Counted from the stretch's first letter, positions 47,837-57,937 are shown. The stretch: 64,000 nucleotides of DNA from Microlunatus sp. Gsoil 973 (GCF_009707365.1 NZ_CP046122.1:186001-250000); one strand, 5' to 3'. Notes: generated by a model from the sequence alone, not told the origin. Program-made: numbers and translations.

Positions 47837-48780
47837 CCACCGTCGAAGCCGCGGAACAGGAGACCGGCTCGAGCACCAGGCGTCGTTCGGCCAAACGTCC
47901 GCCGTGGATGGAGAGTCCGAACCCGCTCACCCAGATCGCCAAGGCGATCGCGCTGGGCATCTCGGTGCTGTTGGTGATCATCCCGTTCTGGTCGGTGATC
48001 GCCACCTCGCTGGCCGACCAGAAGACGATCAACAAGTCTTCCGGCGGCATGGTGATGTGGCCGGGGATGCCGTCCCTCGGCGCCTACCGCGCGGTGCTCG
48101 GCGGCGGCGTCGTCACCCGGGCCATGATCATCTCGATCGGGATCACGCTGGTCGGCACCCTGTTGTCCCTGGCGGCGACCGCGGGCCTGGCCTACTGGCT
48201 GTCCCGTCGGTCGTTCGGCAGCAGACCGATGGTGCTGCTGGTGCTCGGCGGGGTCCTCTTCACCCCCGGACTGATCCCCAGCTACCTGGTGGTCAAGGAA
48301 TTCCACTTGCTCGACTCCTGGTGGTCGCTGATCCTTCCGGTGCTGGTCAACGCCTTCAACGTGATCGTGATGCGGGCGTTCTTCCAGGAGTTGCCGCAGG
48401 AGCTCTTCGAGTCGGCGGCGATCGATGGCGCCTCCAGCCTGACGATCCTGACCCGGATCGTGCTGCCGCTGTCCAAGGCCGTGTTGGCGGTGATCGGCCT
48501 GTTCTATGCGGTGGCCTACTGGAACGCCTTCTTCAACGCCTTGCTGTACATCCAGACCACCGACAAGTGGCCCATGGCGCTGGTGCTGCGCACCTTCGTC
48601 GTCAACCAGACCACTATCGGCGGTGATCAGGTCGGGGCCACCAGCGGCGAGGTCCTGCCGCCGCAGCTGCCGCTGCAGATGGCGATCCTGGTGATCGCGA
48701 TCGTCCCGATCCTGATCGTCTACCCGTTCATCCAACGTCACTTCGCCAAGGGAGTCATGATCGGCGCCGTCAAGGGCTGA
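47833..48780 (+). CDS. Carbohydrate ABC transporter permease (YtcP type)
   Basis: The second CUT1 permease, 315 aa, with six membrane helices after a polar 45-residue N-terminus. The EAA loop is ESAAIDGASSLTILTRIVLP near residue 205, and the protein ends FAKGVMIGAVKG, the family's usual C-terminus. The start GTG 47833 overlaps the corrected stop of the first permease. This LplB/YtcP/LipO-type arrangement imports complex oligosaccharides in many Gram-positive bacteria. Confidence 0.92.
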   Translation: MTTVEAAEQETGSSTRRRSAKRPPWMESPNPLTQIAKAIALGISVLLVIIPFWSVIATSLADQKTINKSSGGMVMWPGMPSLGAYRAVLGGGVVTRAMIISIGITLVGTLLSLAATAGLAYWLSRRSFGSRPMVLLVLGGVLFTPGLIPSYLVVKEFHLLDSWWSLILPVLVNAFNVIVMRAFFQELPQELFESAAIDGASSLTILTRIVLPLSKAVLAVIGLFYAVAYWNAFFNALLYIQTTDKWPMALVLRTFVVNQTTIGGDQVGATSGEVLPPQLPLQMAILVIAIVPILIVYPFIQRHFAKGVMIGAVKG

Positions 48781-48837
48781 ACAGTCATCTCCCGGTTGAT
48801 CTCACCTTCCGTGCTGCACCGATTCGAGGAGGAACTC

Positions 48838-50502
48838 GTGTCCGCCAACCTGTCCATGCCCAATGCCTTCACCCGGCGCCGACTGATCGCCGGCGCCGGC
48901 GGACTGGCCGCGCTGGCCGGAACCGCCGGCCTGGCCGGTTGCGGTGGCACCGAGAAGAGCTCCAACTCGGCGAGTGCCAACAGTTCGGTGAAACTGCCGA
49001 CCTACGTGGCCTACACGGGAGTCAAGCCGGACCTGCCGCCCACCGAGCAGGGTGTGGACGCCGGCTTCCGGAGGTTCCCCTCCAACAACCCCAAGGTGGT
49101 GCCGGAGAAGCCGGGCAACGGCGAGACCGTGACCGGGATGGCCAACATCTACTACGCGGTGCCGCCGGGCCCGGATCACAACAGCTACTGGGCCGGCCTC
49201 AACGACCGGCTGGGTGTCGACCTCAAACTGCAGATGGTCGGCAACGCCGACTACGCGACCAAGTTCCCGACCGTGATCGCCGGCAACGAGCTGCCGGACA
49301 TGCTGCAGATGCAGCTGGTGGCCAACTTCCCGGCCCTGCTGGACAAGCGGTTCACGCCACTGGACGAGTTCCTGTCCGGTGATGCGATCAAGGACTACCC
49401 GAACCTGGCCAACGTCCCGACCAGCGCTTGGAAGACCACGATCTACAACGGCCATATCTACGGCATTCCGATCCCTCGCGGCGTGATCTGGAACTACAAC
49501 TTCATTCGTCAGGACATCTTCGACGAGAAGGGCCTGCCGACCAGTCCGAAGGGCTACGACGAGTTGATCTCGGTCGGCGAGGAACTCACCGATCCGCGCA
49601 AACGGCGGTGGGCGTACAGCCTGCTGAACCAACCGCGGCAGCTGCTCGGCGCCATGAACGACGAGCCGAACGGCTGGCGTGAGGAGGGTGGCAAGCTCAC
49701 CAATGCCTACGAGACCGAGGAATACAAGCAGACCATCTCCGACCTGATCAAGATGTGGAAGAGCGGCGTCATCCATCCCGACGCCTTCAACGACTCCCAG
49801 CCGTTCAAGCAGCTCTTCAACTCCGGCACCTGCGCGATCAACGCCGCCGACGGCTACCCTGGCTGGGCGCAGTACATCTCCGACAACTCCTCGAACCCAG
49901 ACTTCAAGCTCGGTCTGATGAAGACCTACAACCGGGACGGCTCGGCCCTCGCCCGCTGGCACCTGGGAACGGGGATCTACGGCAACGCCTTCACCGGGCT
50001 GAAGAAGCAGGACAGCAAGGACAAGATCAAGTTGATCCTGCGGGTGTGCAACTGGCTGGCCGCGCCGTTCGGCACCGAGGAGTACCTGTACCGGCTGTAC
50101 GGCGAAGAAGGCGTCGACCACACCAAGACGAAGGCCGGCGACCCGGTGCTGACCAAGAAGGGTCAGACCAACACCGTCATCCCGATCCGGTACTTCGCCG
50201 ACGCCCCGTCCGCGCTCTACCAGCCAGGACGTCCGCACGACGCCGACGTACAGCACAAGTACCAGTCGGAGGAGATCCCGACCGGGATCAGCAACCCGAC
50301 CGTCGGCCTGTTCTCCAACACGTACGCGACCAAGAACGCGACCGCGGACAAGAACTTCAACGACGGCATCAACCAGATCGTCCAGGGCCGTCAGCCGATC
50401 TCGCAGTTGGACAGCCTGCTCAGCACCTGGCGGTCTGCTGCCGGCGACGGGATGCGCAAGGAGTACCAGGACCAGCTGCAGAAGAACGGTGGCCCGCGCT
50501 GA
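48838..50502 (+). CDS. Extracellular solute-binding lipoprotein of sugar ABC transporter
   Basis: A 554-residue LipO-type binding protein. The N-terminus carries a twin-arginine-like TRRRLIAGAGG motif and a lipobox GLAGC with the acylated Cys at about residue 37, then a Ser/Asn-rich linker. Mature protein features include YWAGLNDRLGVDLKLQMVG and DMLQMQLVANFPALLDKRFT, normal for this large-SBP group. GTG 48838 has GAGGAGG at a good distance. It captures an oligosaccharide, probably a plant or microbial glycan, for the two upstream permeases. Confidence 0.92.
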   Translation: MSANLSMPNAFTRRRLIAGAGGLAALAGTAGLAGCGGTEKSSNSASANSSVKLPTYVAYTGVKPDLPPTEQGVDAGFRRFPSNNPKVVPEKPGNGETVTGMANIYYAVPPGPDHNSYWAGLNDRLGVDLKLQMVGNADYATKFPTVIAGNELPDMLQMQLVANFPALLDKRFTPLDEFLSGDAIKDYPNLANVPTSAWKTTIYNGHIYGIPIPRGVIWNYNFIRQDIFDEKGLPTSPKGYDELISVGEELTDPRKRRWAYSLLNQPRQLLGAMNDEPNGWREEGGKLTNAYETEEYKQTISDLIKMWKSGVIHPDAFNDSQPFKQLFNSGTCAINAADGYPGWAQYISDNSSNPDFKLGLMKTYNRDGSALARWHLGTGIYGNAFTGLKKQDSKDKIKLILRVCNWLAAPFGTEEYLYRLYGEEGVDHTKTKAGDPVLTKKGQTNTVIPIRYFADAPSALYQPGRPHDADVQHKYQSEEIPTGISNPTVGLFSNTYATKNATADKNFNDGINQIVQGRQPISQLDSLLSTWRSAAGDGMRKEYQDQLQKNGGPR

Positions 50503-52298
50503 GTTCGTCGGAGCGCGCACCCGATCCGACCGCGCCGTACACGGGCTGGGGCAGGGCTCACCTCGAAGCCTTCGCCGATCGCACGTTGTTGGCACTGCGA
50601 CCGTGGGCGACGCCAGGACATGCCCGATTCGACCTGCCCGGCCCGGCCTCCCGGGCGGGGCAGGTCAGCGACGGCCTGGAGGCGTTCGCCCGGTCCTTCC
50701 TGGCGGCGGGGTTCCGGTTGTCCGCCGCGGCGGACGACCCGGATGATCATGCCGGCTGGTATGCCGCCGGCCTGGTCTCGGGCACGGATCCGTCCTCGCC
50801 CGAACGCTGGCCCGATCTCGCCGACATCGCCCAGAGCCGGGTCGAGGCCGCCGCCATCGCGATCGCCTTGCACGAGAGTCGGTCCTGGATCTGGGACCGG
50901 CTCGGCAAGACCGATCAACAGCGGATCATCGACTGGCTGGCACCCAGCGCCCAGGTCGGTTACGGGGACAACAACTGGAAGTGGTTCGCCAACATCACCC
51001 AGGCGTTCCTGCGATCGGTCGACGGCCCACACGACGAGAAGTTGATCAACGACAACATCGCATTGCTGGACTCGTGGTATCTCGAGGGCGGGTGGTACAA
51101 CGACGGCGACCGGGGCAGCATCGACTGGTACAACGGCTGGGTCATGCACCTCTTCGCCCTTTGGTACTGCCGGATGTCCGACGGCGTTCCCGGCGTCGCC
51201 GACCTGTTGGAACGCTATCGGCAGCGGCTGGGTGACTACCTGTCCCAGGCCGCCTGGCTGTTCGGCGCCGATTCCGCGCCGCTGTTCCAAGGCCGGTCGC
51301 TGATCTACCGCTATGCCACCGTCGGCGCGCCGTGGGCCGGCGCGATCTTCGATGCCGACCCGTTGACTCCCGGTACGCTGCGCCGGCTGGCCATGGGCAC
51401 CGTCCGCTATTTCGCGGACAGCGGCGCGTTCACCGAGGACGGCCTGCTGAGCATGGGATGGCTCGGACGCCACGAAGCCATGCGGCAGCCGTATTCGGGA
51501 CCCGGGTCGCCGTACTGGTCGAGTCTCGGCCTGGCGGGACTGGTGATCGGCGCCGACGACCCGTTCTGGACGATCCCGGAACAACCGCTGCCGATCGAGA
51601 CCGGGGACATCGGCGAGCCGATCGTCCCAGCCGGGTGGCTGGTCTCGGGGACCCAGCAGGACGGCATCGTCCGGGTGATCAACCACGGAGTCGATCATTC
51701 CGCGGCTCATGACGACCAGGAGGACCCGCTGTACGGCCGGTTGGCCTACTCGACGGTGACCGCACCGGCTCCACGGCCGACCGGGACGCCGGCCGACAAT
51801 CAGGTGATGTTGATCGGTCCGAACGGCGAGACCACCCGCCGGGTCGGCTTCAGCAACCTGATGACTTCGCGGCGGATCGCCGCAAGTGCCTGGGGGCCGA
51901 TCACCTGCACCTCGGTAGCGCACGGTGCCGTCGAGGTCCGGATCATCCGCTTGCAGGCCGAGCGTGCCGACGACCTGGACGGTGTACGCCTGCTGGTCTC
52001 CGGCTATGCCGTGCCCCGGCAGCCGGTTCCCGGATCCCGGCAGCAACTCCGCTCCGACGTGCAGATCCTGCTCGGTGACGGGAAGCCGGGATCAGCCGAA
52101 CATGATCAGGACAATCCGTTCGGTTCCCGGTTGTTGATCAACAGCGCCGAATTCCCGGTGGTCGCCGCCGGACAGACCTATGCCGTCGGCGTCAGTCTGA
52201 CCGACGGCGCGGACCGACCGGCGTGGCCGACGGTCGTCGCGGAAGCGTCGGCGACCAGGATCGCCTGGCCCGACGGCACCGTGGACCTGATCACCTAG
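50499..52298 (+). CDS. DUF2264 domain protein, 599 aa
   Basis: A cytoplasmic protein of the DUF2264 family, an alpha/alpha-toroid type N-terminal domain followed by a beta domain, linked to glycan utilisation. Visible blocks are [14 protein letters not shown] near the start, [34 protein letters not shown] (about 205) and SRSLIYRYA-like [18 protein letters not shown]. The start is uncertain: the only codon near the conserved beginning is CTG 50499, overlapping the previous stop as CTGA. A GTG at 50489 is in another frame, so an indel here is possible. It is the last gene of the ABC operon, convergent and overlapping by eight bases with the next gene. Confidence 0.82.
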   Translation: MSSSERAPDPTAPYTGWGRAHLEAFADRTLLALRPWATPGHARFDLPGPASRAGQVSDGLEAFARSFLAAGFRLSAAADDPDDHAGWYAAGLVSGTDPSSPERWPDLADIAQSRVEAAAIAIALHESRSWIWDRLGKTDQQRIIDWLAPSAQVGYGDNNWKWFANITQAFLRSVDGPHDEKLINDNIALLDSWYLEGGWYNDGDRGSIDWYNGWVMHLFALWYCRMSDGVPGVADLLERYRQRLGDYLSQAAWLFGADSAPLFQGRSLIYRYATVGAPWAGAIFDADPLTPGTLRRLAMGTVRYFADSGAFTEDGLLSMGWLGRHEAMRQPYSGPGSPYWSSLGLAGLVIGADDPFWTIPEQPLPIETGDIGEPIVPAGWLVSGTQQDGIVRVINHGVDHSAAHDDQEDPLYGRLAYSTVTAPAPRPTGTPADNQVMLIGPNGETTRRVGFSNLMTSRRIAASAWGPITCTSVAHGAVEVRIIRLQAERADDLDGVRLLVSGYAVPRQPVPGSRQQLRSDVQILLGDGKPGSAEHDQDNPFGSRLLINSAEFPVVAAGQTYAVGVSLTDGADRPAWPTVVAEASATRIAWPDGTVDLIT

Positions 52299-54060
52299 CC
52301 GGATCGGCCGGCGTTCCGGCCAGGTCGATCGCCGGTTCCGGGCGGTGCACACCGCGCGGCCGGTAACCGGCTTCGGCGGCGATGCCGAGCACGTCGGCAA
52401 GCAGCCAGATGATCGCCAACCACATCTCCGTGCCCTGCAGGCCGGGGGTGGTCGACGCCGCCGACGCGGCACTCCCGGCGGGTGCCTGGAACCCGAATCC
52501 CTGGCCGTCGGTCCAGTGGCCGAGGGCGTCGTCGATCAATCCTGCGGCGACCTTCGTCACGTCGCCGCGTCGATAGTCGGACTGCCGTCCGGCCAGCCAC
52601 AGCGGATGGATCACGTCGAGCACGTTGCAGGCGTTCTGCCGTTCGGGTGCGAAATAGCGTTGGGTGCGGACGTGGGCAAGCACGGTGTCGATCACCCGCT
52701 CGGGGTAGGGCAGTGGAAGCCCGAACTGAGCGTAGGTGCCGCGCGAGGCCCGGTAGAAGCCGTTGACCACCTGGAGCATGTCGCCGCCGTCGGTCGGGCC
52801 GTCCGGCCGTCCCCACATGCCGGTCCGGGGATCGGCTCGGGTGACCAGCCAGCCGTACAACGCGTCTGTCGCGCCGCCCCGGCCGGGCTCGCCCTTCGGC
52901 AGGTTCCAGCGCAGCGCCGTGCCGATGGCGTCGATCATGGCGCCGGAGTGCCAGGCGCGTCCGCGCCACGGCAGGTTGTCGAGCATGATCACCAGATCGT
53001 CGGGAGTGATGTCGGCATAGCCGGTGATCGGGTTCGGGAACCGGCTGCCGAGCAGGTCGAGGGCATAGCCGACACAGAGCACGTGATAGGCGCTGCCGGA
53101 CACGTCCAGGCCGGCGAAGTCGGTGTCTCCGGGTTGGTAGCCGCGGGGCGGTACCCCGGGGGTGCCGTCGGAGTTGATCTCCGGCAACAGGCCGGTCTCC
53201 TTGTCCTGAAGATCACCCAACCAGTCGGCCTGCTCGTCGGCCGGCAACTGCTCTGGAGCCTTGCCCAGCAGCAGATCCGCGATCTCGATCGCATCACACT
53301 GGGCCCGTACGGTGAGGGCTGCGCCCGGCTTGTCGAGGAACTTGCGCAGGTCTTGGTCCCAGCATCGATCGAGGATGTCGGGCGCCTGGGATCGGGCGCG
53401 GCCGGTGAAGGCCCGCAGCCGCCCGGCAAGATCATCAGCGACGTCGGCAGGTGCCGTCGGTTTGGTCCGCGGCGGCACCCGCCATTTCAGCAGCCGGGCC
53501 GGATTCCCGCCGACGACGGCGCCCGCCGGTACGTCCTTGGTCACCACGGCACCGGCGGCCAGCATCGCCTTGTCACCTACGGTCACCCCGTCAACGATCA
53601 CCACCTGGGAACCGATCCAGACATCCGATCCGATGGTGATGCCCTTGCTGGTCGTCGGCTGCCGGAAGACCTCGACGTCGGGATCACTCATCGTGTGGTT
53701 GAAACCCAGGATCGACGTGTGGGCGCCGATCCGGACCGCGTCACCGATGGTGATCTTGCCGCGGACCACGGTGTAGACGTTGATCGTGCAGTCCCTTCCG
53801 GTGCGAACCTCCCCGGACAGATAGGCGTGCCCGGCGACATAACTGTGATCACCAAGCTGCAGCACGTCGTTCTGCACGGCGGCCTGGTCGCTGACGAAAA
53901 CGCCGTCACCGAACTCCCAGGCGGGATGCTCGGCGAGCAGCTCCCGCTGGAACTCGCGTTGTCGTTGCTTGGCGGCTTCGTCGGCCTGCGACCAGAACCG
54001 CCAGGGCGAGTAGTCGTAGACCGAGGGCGGGGTCGGTGGTGCACCGGCGTTGGCAGTCAC
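52291..54060 (-). CDS. Hexapeptide acyltransferase fused to a helical-toroid-like domain, 589 aa
   Basis: Residues 50-200 are a left-handed beta-helix acyltransferase of the maltose/galactoside acetyltransferase type. Signs are hexapeptide turns, the catalytic-type His in ILGFNHTM, and [20 protein letters not shown] followed by [20 protein letters not shown]. Residues 230-570 are helical and aromatic-rich ([51 protein letters not shown]), resembling a prenyltransferase or glycosidase-type alpha/alpha toroid; no known family is assigned. GTG 54060 is six bases after TAGGCT, so it is probably leaderless. The substrate may be a sugar from the neighbouring glycan system. Confidence 0.8.
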   Translation of the reverse strand: MTANAGAPPTPPSVYDYSPWRFWSQADEAAKQRQREFQRELLAEHPAWEFGDGVFVSDQAAVQNDVLQLGDHSYVAGHAYLSGEVRTGRDCTINVYTVVRGKITIGDAVRIGAHTSILGFNHTMSDPDVEVFRQPTTSKGITIGSDVWIGSQVVIVDGVTVGDKAMLAAGAVVTKDVPAGAVVGGNPARLLKWRVPPRTKPTAPADVADDLAGRLRAFTGRARSQAPDILDRCWDQDLRKFLDKPGAALTVRAQCDAIEIADLLLGKAPEQLPADEQADWLGDLQDKETGLLPEINSDGTPGVPPRGYQPGDTDFAGLDVSGSAYHVLCVGYALDLLGSRFPNPITGYADITPDDLVIMLDNLPWRGRAWHSGAMIDAIGTALRWNLPKGEPGRGGATDALYGWLVTRADPRTGMWGRPDGPTDGGDMLQVVNGFYRASRGTYAQFGLPLPYPERVIDTVLAHVRTQRYFAPERQNACNVLDVIHPLWLAGRQSDYRRGDVTKVAAGLIDDALGHWTDGQGFGFQAPAGSAASAASTTPGLQGTEMWLAIIWLLADVLGIAAEAGYRPRGVHRPEPAIDLAGTPADPAR

Positions 54061-54092
54061 GCCTTCAGCCTAGAACAACCCCTTGATCATGA

Positions 54093-54803
54093 TCACCGGG
54101 TCGCCCGGACTATGGTCAGTGAGCCGAAGAACGCCTGGTGGTGCGCGACCTCGGCCGCGTCGTCGAATCCGTTCCTGCGGAGCAGATCCGGCAGGCCGTC
54201 ATCCAGATTGGCCTGCACCTGCGGGCTTCTGCGCATGGCGGCATCGAGCAGTGCGCTCAGATGTCCCAGTGGACCATGGGCGTGGTCGCCGGACGGGCCA
54301 CCGAAGTCCAGGATGGTGACCTTGCCTCCCGGACTCAGCACCCGCCGGGCCTCGGCCGCGAACCTCGCCTGGCTCTCGGCGTCGAGGTGGTGGATCGCCA
54401 GGGTCGACACGACGTGATCCAGCGATGCGTCCTCCAGGGGCAGTTCGTCGGCATAGCCGCGGATCAGAGTGACTCCGGCGCCCGCGGCTGCCGCCTTGCG
54501 GGCCGCCCGTCCCAGGGCGACGCCGTCGGGATCCAGTCCGGTCAGTTCGGCCCCGGGCACGGCCGCGGCCAGGGCGAGGAGCAGGTCGCCGCTGCCACAG
54601 CCGACGTCCAGCACCTTCTGGCCGGCCTCGATCTGGGCGTACTTGATCAGTTGGGCGCGGAACCGCGCTATCCCGAGCAGCCGGGTGCACGGGTCGTACA
54701 GCGGCATCAGCCACGCCTTGCCCATGCCGGGCAGGAACGGGCGGTGTTCGGTCTCCGGGGAATCAACGAAGCGGATACGAGCGGCGGAATCGGCCATGAT
54801 CAT
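54093..54803 (-). CDS. Class I SAM-dependent methyltransferase
   Basis: A 236-residue methyltransferase. SAM motif I is VLDVGCGSGDLLLALAA, followed by LTGLDPDGVALG (motif II acidic end) and the UbiE-like HHLDAESQARFAAEARRVL with LSPGGKVTILDFGG. The substrate is unknown; ubiquinone-type genes are not near. ATG 54803 has AGGAG upstream. It is divergent from the AraC gene at 54921, and the region between carries an inverted repeat. Confidence 0.88.
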   Translation of the reverse strand: MIMADSAARIRFVDSPETEHRPFLPGMGKAWLMPLYDPCTRLLGIARFRAQLIKYAQIEAGQKVLDVGCGSGDLLLALAAAVPGAELTGLDPDGVALGRAARKAAAAGAGVTLIRGYADELPLEDASLDHVVSTLAIHHLDAESQARFAAEARRVLSPGGKVTILDFGGPSGDHAHGPLGHLSALLDAAMRRSPQVQANLDDGLPDLLRRNGFDDAAEVAHHQAFFGSLTIVRATR

Positions 54804-54848
54804 CGGCTCCTGGTTGTCGGTGCGGGACAAGTGCGAAACTGGGCGGTG

Positions 54849-54867
54849 GACACCGGGGTTCGGTGTC
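54849..54867. promoter_or_regulatory. Inverted repeat GACACCG-N5-CGGTGTC
   Basis: A perfect seven-base inverted repeat with spacer GGGTT sits in the 117-base gap between the methyltransferase and the AraC gene. It is a plausible operator for the AraC protein or another regulator. A single GGTGCGGGACAAGT (54819-54832), identical to part of repeat site 2, lies next to it. Confidence 0.4.
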
Positions 54868-54920
54868 GGTGAATCAACGATCGCCGCTGGTTCGGTCGGC
54901 GGTCAGGACGGATCTCGGGC

Positions 54921-55907
54921 ATGGCAGGACATTCCTCGCGTTCGGCGGCCGGCGACCCGATGCCGCCGACCAGGACCCGCCTGCGCACGGTCCGGCCCGA
55001 TGGGACGCCGGTCTACCGCTATGTCGAGGACTCGGGAGTTCCGCCGATCGGCCTGGTCAGCTTCGACCACACCGCGATCGACGGCCTGCCGCCCAACCAC
55101 CGGCACGCCCACGACTTCCTGGTTCTGGTCTATGTCGAGCGCGGCGTGGGGTCGGTGCGGATCGACGATGTCGAGCACCGGTTGGCCGACGGTGAGGTGA
55201 TCCCCATCGCTCCCGGTCGGATGCTCGGCAGCACGGATCTGGAGAGCCTGCGCGACGCCCGCTGTTATGCCGTGTACTTCCTCCCGGGAGCCGTTCTCGG
55301 ATCGGACAACGTGCCGTCGCCGCTGACCTGGGGTGAGCATCCGCTGCTGTCCGCGTTCGCCCCGGCGCGCAGCCGGGAACCCGGCGCGCTCGCTGTACCG
55401 GCGGCCGACCGACGGCGATGGTCGGCGATGTTCTCCGACCTGCAGGACGAACTCGCCGATCCCGGCAGGACCGGCTTCCGCGAGGCGGTATCGGCGGCGC
55501 TGACCAGGATCCTGGTCGGCGTCGCCCGGCTGGCGGACTCGTCGGGCCGGGAGAACCGGATCGATCCGCTGGTGTCGCGGTTCTTCAGGATCGTCGAGCG
55601 CGATTTCACCCAGCCGATCTCGACCCGCGATGTGGCGGCTGAACTCGGCTACACCGCGGGGCACCTGACCACCGTGATCCGCGAGCGGACCGGGCGCACG
55701 GTGCTGGACTGGATCACCGAACGGCGACTGACACAGGCGCGGCGGCTGCTCGCCGACACCGATCTCGGGTTCGATGCGGTTGCCCGGCGCAGCGGTCTGG
55801 GCGACGCCGGCTATCTGGGCCGCCGCTTCCGGAGCCGGTACGGCATGACCCCGCTGGCCTGGCGCCGGGCACAGCGGCTCGCCGATCCGGCCGGTCCGCA
55901 GGACTGA
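54921..55907 (+). CDS. AraC family transcriptional regulator with cupin sensor domain
   Basis: A 328-residue regulator. The N-terminal cupin (about 40-130) has HRHAHDFLVLVYVERGVGSV. The C-terminal double helix-turn-helix comprises STRDVAAELGYTAGHLTTVI and the second HTH AVARRSGLGDAGYLGRRFR with the AraC signature RYGMTPLAWRR. The ATG at 54960 is an alternative start. It probably controls the divergent methyltransferase or the sugar genes nearby. Confidence 0.9.
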   Translation: MAGHSSRSAAGDPMPPTRTRLRTVRPDGTPVYRYVEDSGVPPIGLVSFDHTAIDGLPPNHRHAHDFLVLVYVERGVGSVRIDDVEHRLADGEVIPIAPGRMLGSTDLESLRDARCYAVYFLPGAVLGSDNVPSPLTWGEHPLLSAFAPARSREPGALAVPAADRRRWSAMFSDLQDELADPGRTGFREAVSAALTRILVGVARLADSSGRENRIDPLVSRFFRIVERDFTQPISTRDVAAELGYTAGHLTTVIRERTGRTVLDWITERRLTQARRLLADTDLGFDAVARRSGLGDAGYLGRRFRSRYGMTPLAWRRAQRLADPAGPQD

Positions 55908-55943
55908 TCACTGCAGCCGCGACCTGTGCGACCGGTGTCGCCG

Positions 55944-56777
55944 TCAGCCGGTGCCGATCGCCGACCGGCGGTAGCGGCCGGGCGTGGTGTTGATCATGTG
56001 CTGCAGGTGCCGGGACAGGTGCGCCTGGTCGTAGAAGCCGGCAGCGATTGCTGCATCGGCGATCGGCATACCGTTCAACAGCAGCCTGCGGGCACGCTCC
56101 ACGCGGCGACCGGTGAGGTAGCGATGCGGTGGTAGGCCGAAGCTGGCGGTGAACGCGCGGATCAGGTAGGCGGTGGTCACCCCGATCTCGGCTGCGGCGT
56201 GTTCGAGGTCGAGACCGTCGGCCAGGTGTTCGTCCAGCAGGTCACGCAGCCGTCGGGCGACCGGCTGGTCGGGTCGCCGCAGAGGCGATTCGGCCGGGCG
56301 GTGCCGCAGATGGTCCTGCAGCCGTTCGGTGATCAGCACCAACCGGGACTGTGCCTGCACCTCCTCGCCCGGCCTGGCCAGCGTGGTGTGCAGCTGGGCC
56401 AGCCTGTGCCGCAGCAGCGGATCGATCAGTTCCGGGTGATCGACCGACGGACCGATCAGGCGCTCATCGATCACCGACAGGTCCAGATAGATCACCCGCT
56501 TCCGGAAACCGCCAGGCACTGCGGACCGGCCGTCGTGAGCCACCTGTGGCGGCAACAGGGTGATCATCGAGCTCAGTGCACCGTGTTCCCGGCGGTCGAG
56601 GTCGTAGCGAACCGCGCCGTCGTCGATGATCAGCACCGTCCAGTCCTGATGGGTGTGCGCCGGATAGGCGTGGTCGGTGAACCGGGCGTGGAAGACCTCG
56701 GAGACTCCGGGCACCGCCGGCCGCCAGGCCCGCACCGCGGTCGGCCCCGAGCCGTTCGCGTCGACGTGCCCGGTCAT
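55944..56777 (-). CDS. AraC family transcriptional regulator
   Basis: A 277-residue regulator with an N-terminal AraC-ligand-binding cupin (TDHAYPAHTHQDWTVLIIDD, with the metal-type His cluster). The C-terminal HTHs are HAAAEIGVTTAYLIRAFTAS and IADAAIAAGFYDQAHLSRHL, and it ends with a PGRYRR block. TACCGT (minus strand, 56784-56789) is six bases before ATG 56777, so it is leaderless. It is divergent from the DUF2000 gene, which such AraC proteins often accompany. Confidence 0.9.
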   Translation of the reverse strand: MTGHVDANGSGPTAVRAWRPAVPGVSEVFHARFTDHAYPAHTHQDWTVLIIDDGAVRYDLDRREHGALSSMITLLPPQVAHDGRSAVPGGFRKRVIYLDLSVIDERLIGPSVDHPELIDPLLRHRLAQLHTTLARPGEEVQAQSRLVLITERLQDHLRHRPAESPLRRPDQPVARRLRDLLDEHLADGLDLEHAAAEIGVTTAYLIRAFTASFGLPPHRYLTGRRVERARRLLLNGMPIADAAIAAGFYDQAHLSRHLQHMINTTPGRYRRSAIGTG

Positions 56778-56856
56778 GGGTCAACGGTAGCCGCCGGCGG
56801 CGAGGTCAGGAACGTACAAGATCTGCGACCGACACCCGGGCGACGGTGGAGGCGTG

Positions 56857-57303
56857 ATGGAGAAACTGCTGGCCGAGCCGTACGACCGTCCGATCCGCTT
56901 CGACACCAAGGTCGCGGTCCTGCTCGGCGAGGACCTCGCGGGATGGCAGCGGTTGAATGTCACGGGGTTCCTGATCAGCGGGATCACCGCGAGCTTCCCC
57001 CAGCTGATCGGCGAGCCGTACCAGGACGCCGACGGCGTCGGTTACTTGGCGATGCTGGGGCAGCCGGTGCTCGTCTTCGAGGGTTCGGCGCAGCTGATCA
57101 AGCAGGCGCACGAACGGGCACTGCGCCGGGACCTGGCGATGTCGATCTTCACCAGCGACCTGTTCGCCACCGGCAACGACCTGGACAACCGCGCGGCAGT
57201 GGCCAAGATCTCCACTGGAGACCTGGACCTGGTCGGCATCGCCGTTCACGGGCCGCGGAATGCCGTCGACCGGGTGGTCAAGGGCGCCCGTATGCACCCC
57301 TGA
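56857..57303 (+). CDS. DUF2000 family protein
   Basis: A 148-residue protein of the DUF2000 family, structurally related to the peptidyl-tRNA hydrolase II fold. It has FDTKVAVLLGEDLAGWQRLN and NVTGFLISGITASFPQLIGE near the start, and DNRAAVAKISTGDLDLVGIA near the end. The function is not established. ATG 56857 is four bases after GGAGG (GTG 56854 is possible). It is divergent from the AraC gene at 55944-56777, its likely regulator. Confidence 0.82.
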   Translation: MEKLLAEPYDRPIRFDTKVAVLLGEDLAGWQRLNVTGFLISGITASFPQLIGEPYQDADGVGYLAMLGQPVLVFEGSAQLIKQAHERALRRDLAMSIFTSDLFATGNDLDNRAAVAKISTGDLDLVGIAVHGPRNAVDRVVKGARMHP

Positions 57304-57344
57304 CCACCGGCCCGGCACCGTTGCCGTCAGGAGGTCTGTTGCGG

Positions 57345-57797
57345 TCAGGGGTTGTTGGCGACCGAACCCCACACCTGATGAGCGCCGGCGTCACCGGCGA
57401 GTGAGACCTGGACCGTGGTCCCGATCGCCGCGGCGATCACCAGCGCCGCGATCACGATGGTCAGCCACCGCCGGCGGGTCAGGAACCGCAGGTACACCCA
57501 CTGGGCGGCGGTCGTCACGAACAGCGCGATCGCGAACGGGAGCACCCGCTTGCCGAACATCTCGTGCTCCGCGATCGCGGCGCCCATGTGCAGCGCACCG
57601 GCCAGCTGCAGACCGGCTTGGATGGTGATCGGCACGACGACCACGCCACCGAGAGCGGCCAACGGGGTCAGAAAGCCGAACTTGCGTTGGGCGGTGGGCC
57701 ACAACGACCCGAGAATGGCCATCACGGAGGTGAGCGGCAGCAGCACAACAACCAGATGCACCAGCAGAGCGTGGGCCGGCAGCCCGTTGATCGTCAT
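57345..57797 (-). CDS. DUF2231 membrane protein
   Basis: A 150-residue integral membrane protein with four helices. The family-defining N-terminus is INGLPAHALLVHLVVVLLPL, containing the histidine pair typical of DUF2231 and suggestive of heme or metal binding. A further conserved His lies in GAAIAEHEMFGKRVLPFA. ATG 57797 is taken, GTG 57800 being adjacent. It is divergent from the sigma-factor gene; in other actinobacteria such proteins are linked to ECF sigma operons. Confidence 0.82.
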   Translation of the reverse strand: MTINGLPAHALLVHLVVVLLPLTSVMAILGSLWPTAQRKFGFLTPLAALGGVVVVPITIQAGLQLAGALHMGAAIAEHEMFGKRVLPFAIALFVTTAAQWVYLRFLTRRRWLTIVIAALVIAAAIGTTVQVSLAGDAGAHQVWGSVANNP

Positions 57798-57937
57798 CAC
57801 AATGGTGGGAACGAATCAACCCCGGTCCCGGTTCACCGCGACTTGTGGCCAGGCCCAGGACTCATCGCCTGTGAGTCATTCATAGCCGGTGAACCATTCG
57901 ACGACCCGGTTCGTGTCCGAGGCAGAGAGGAGACACG

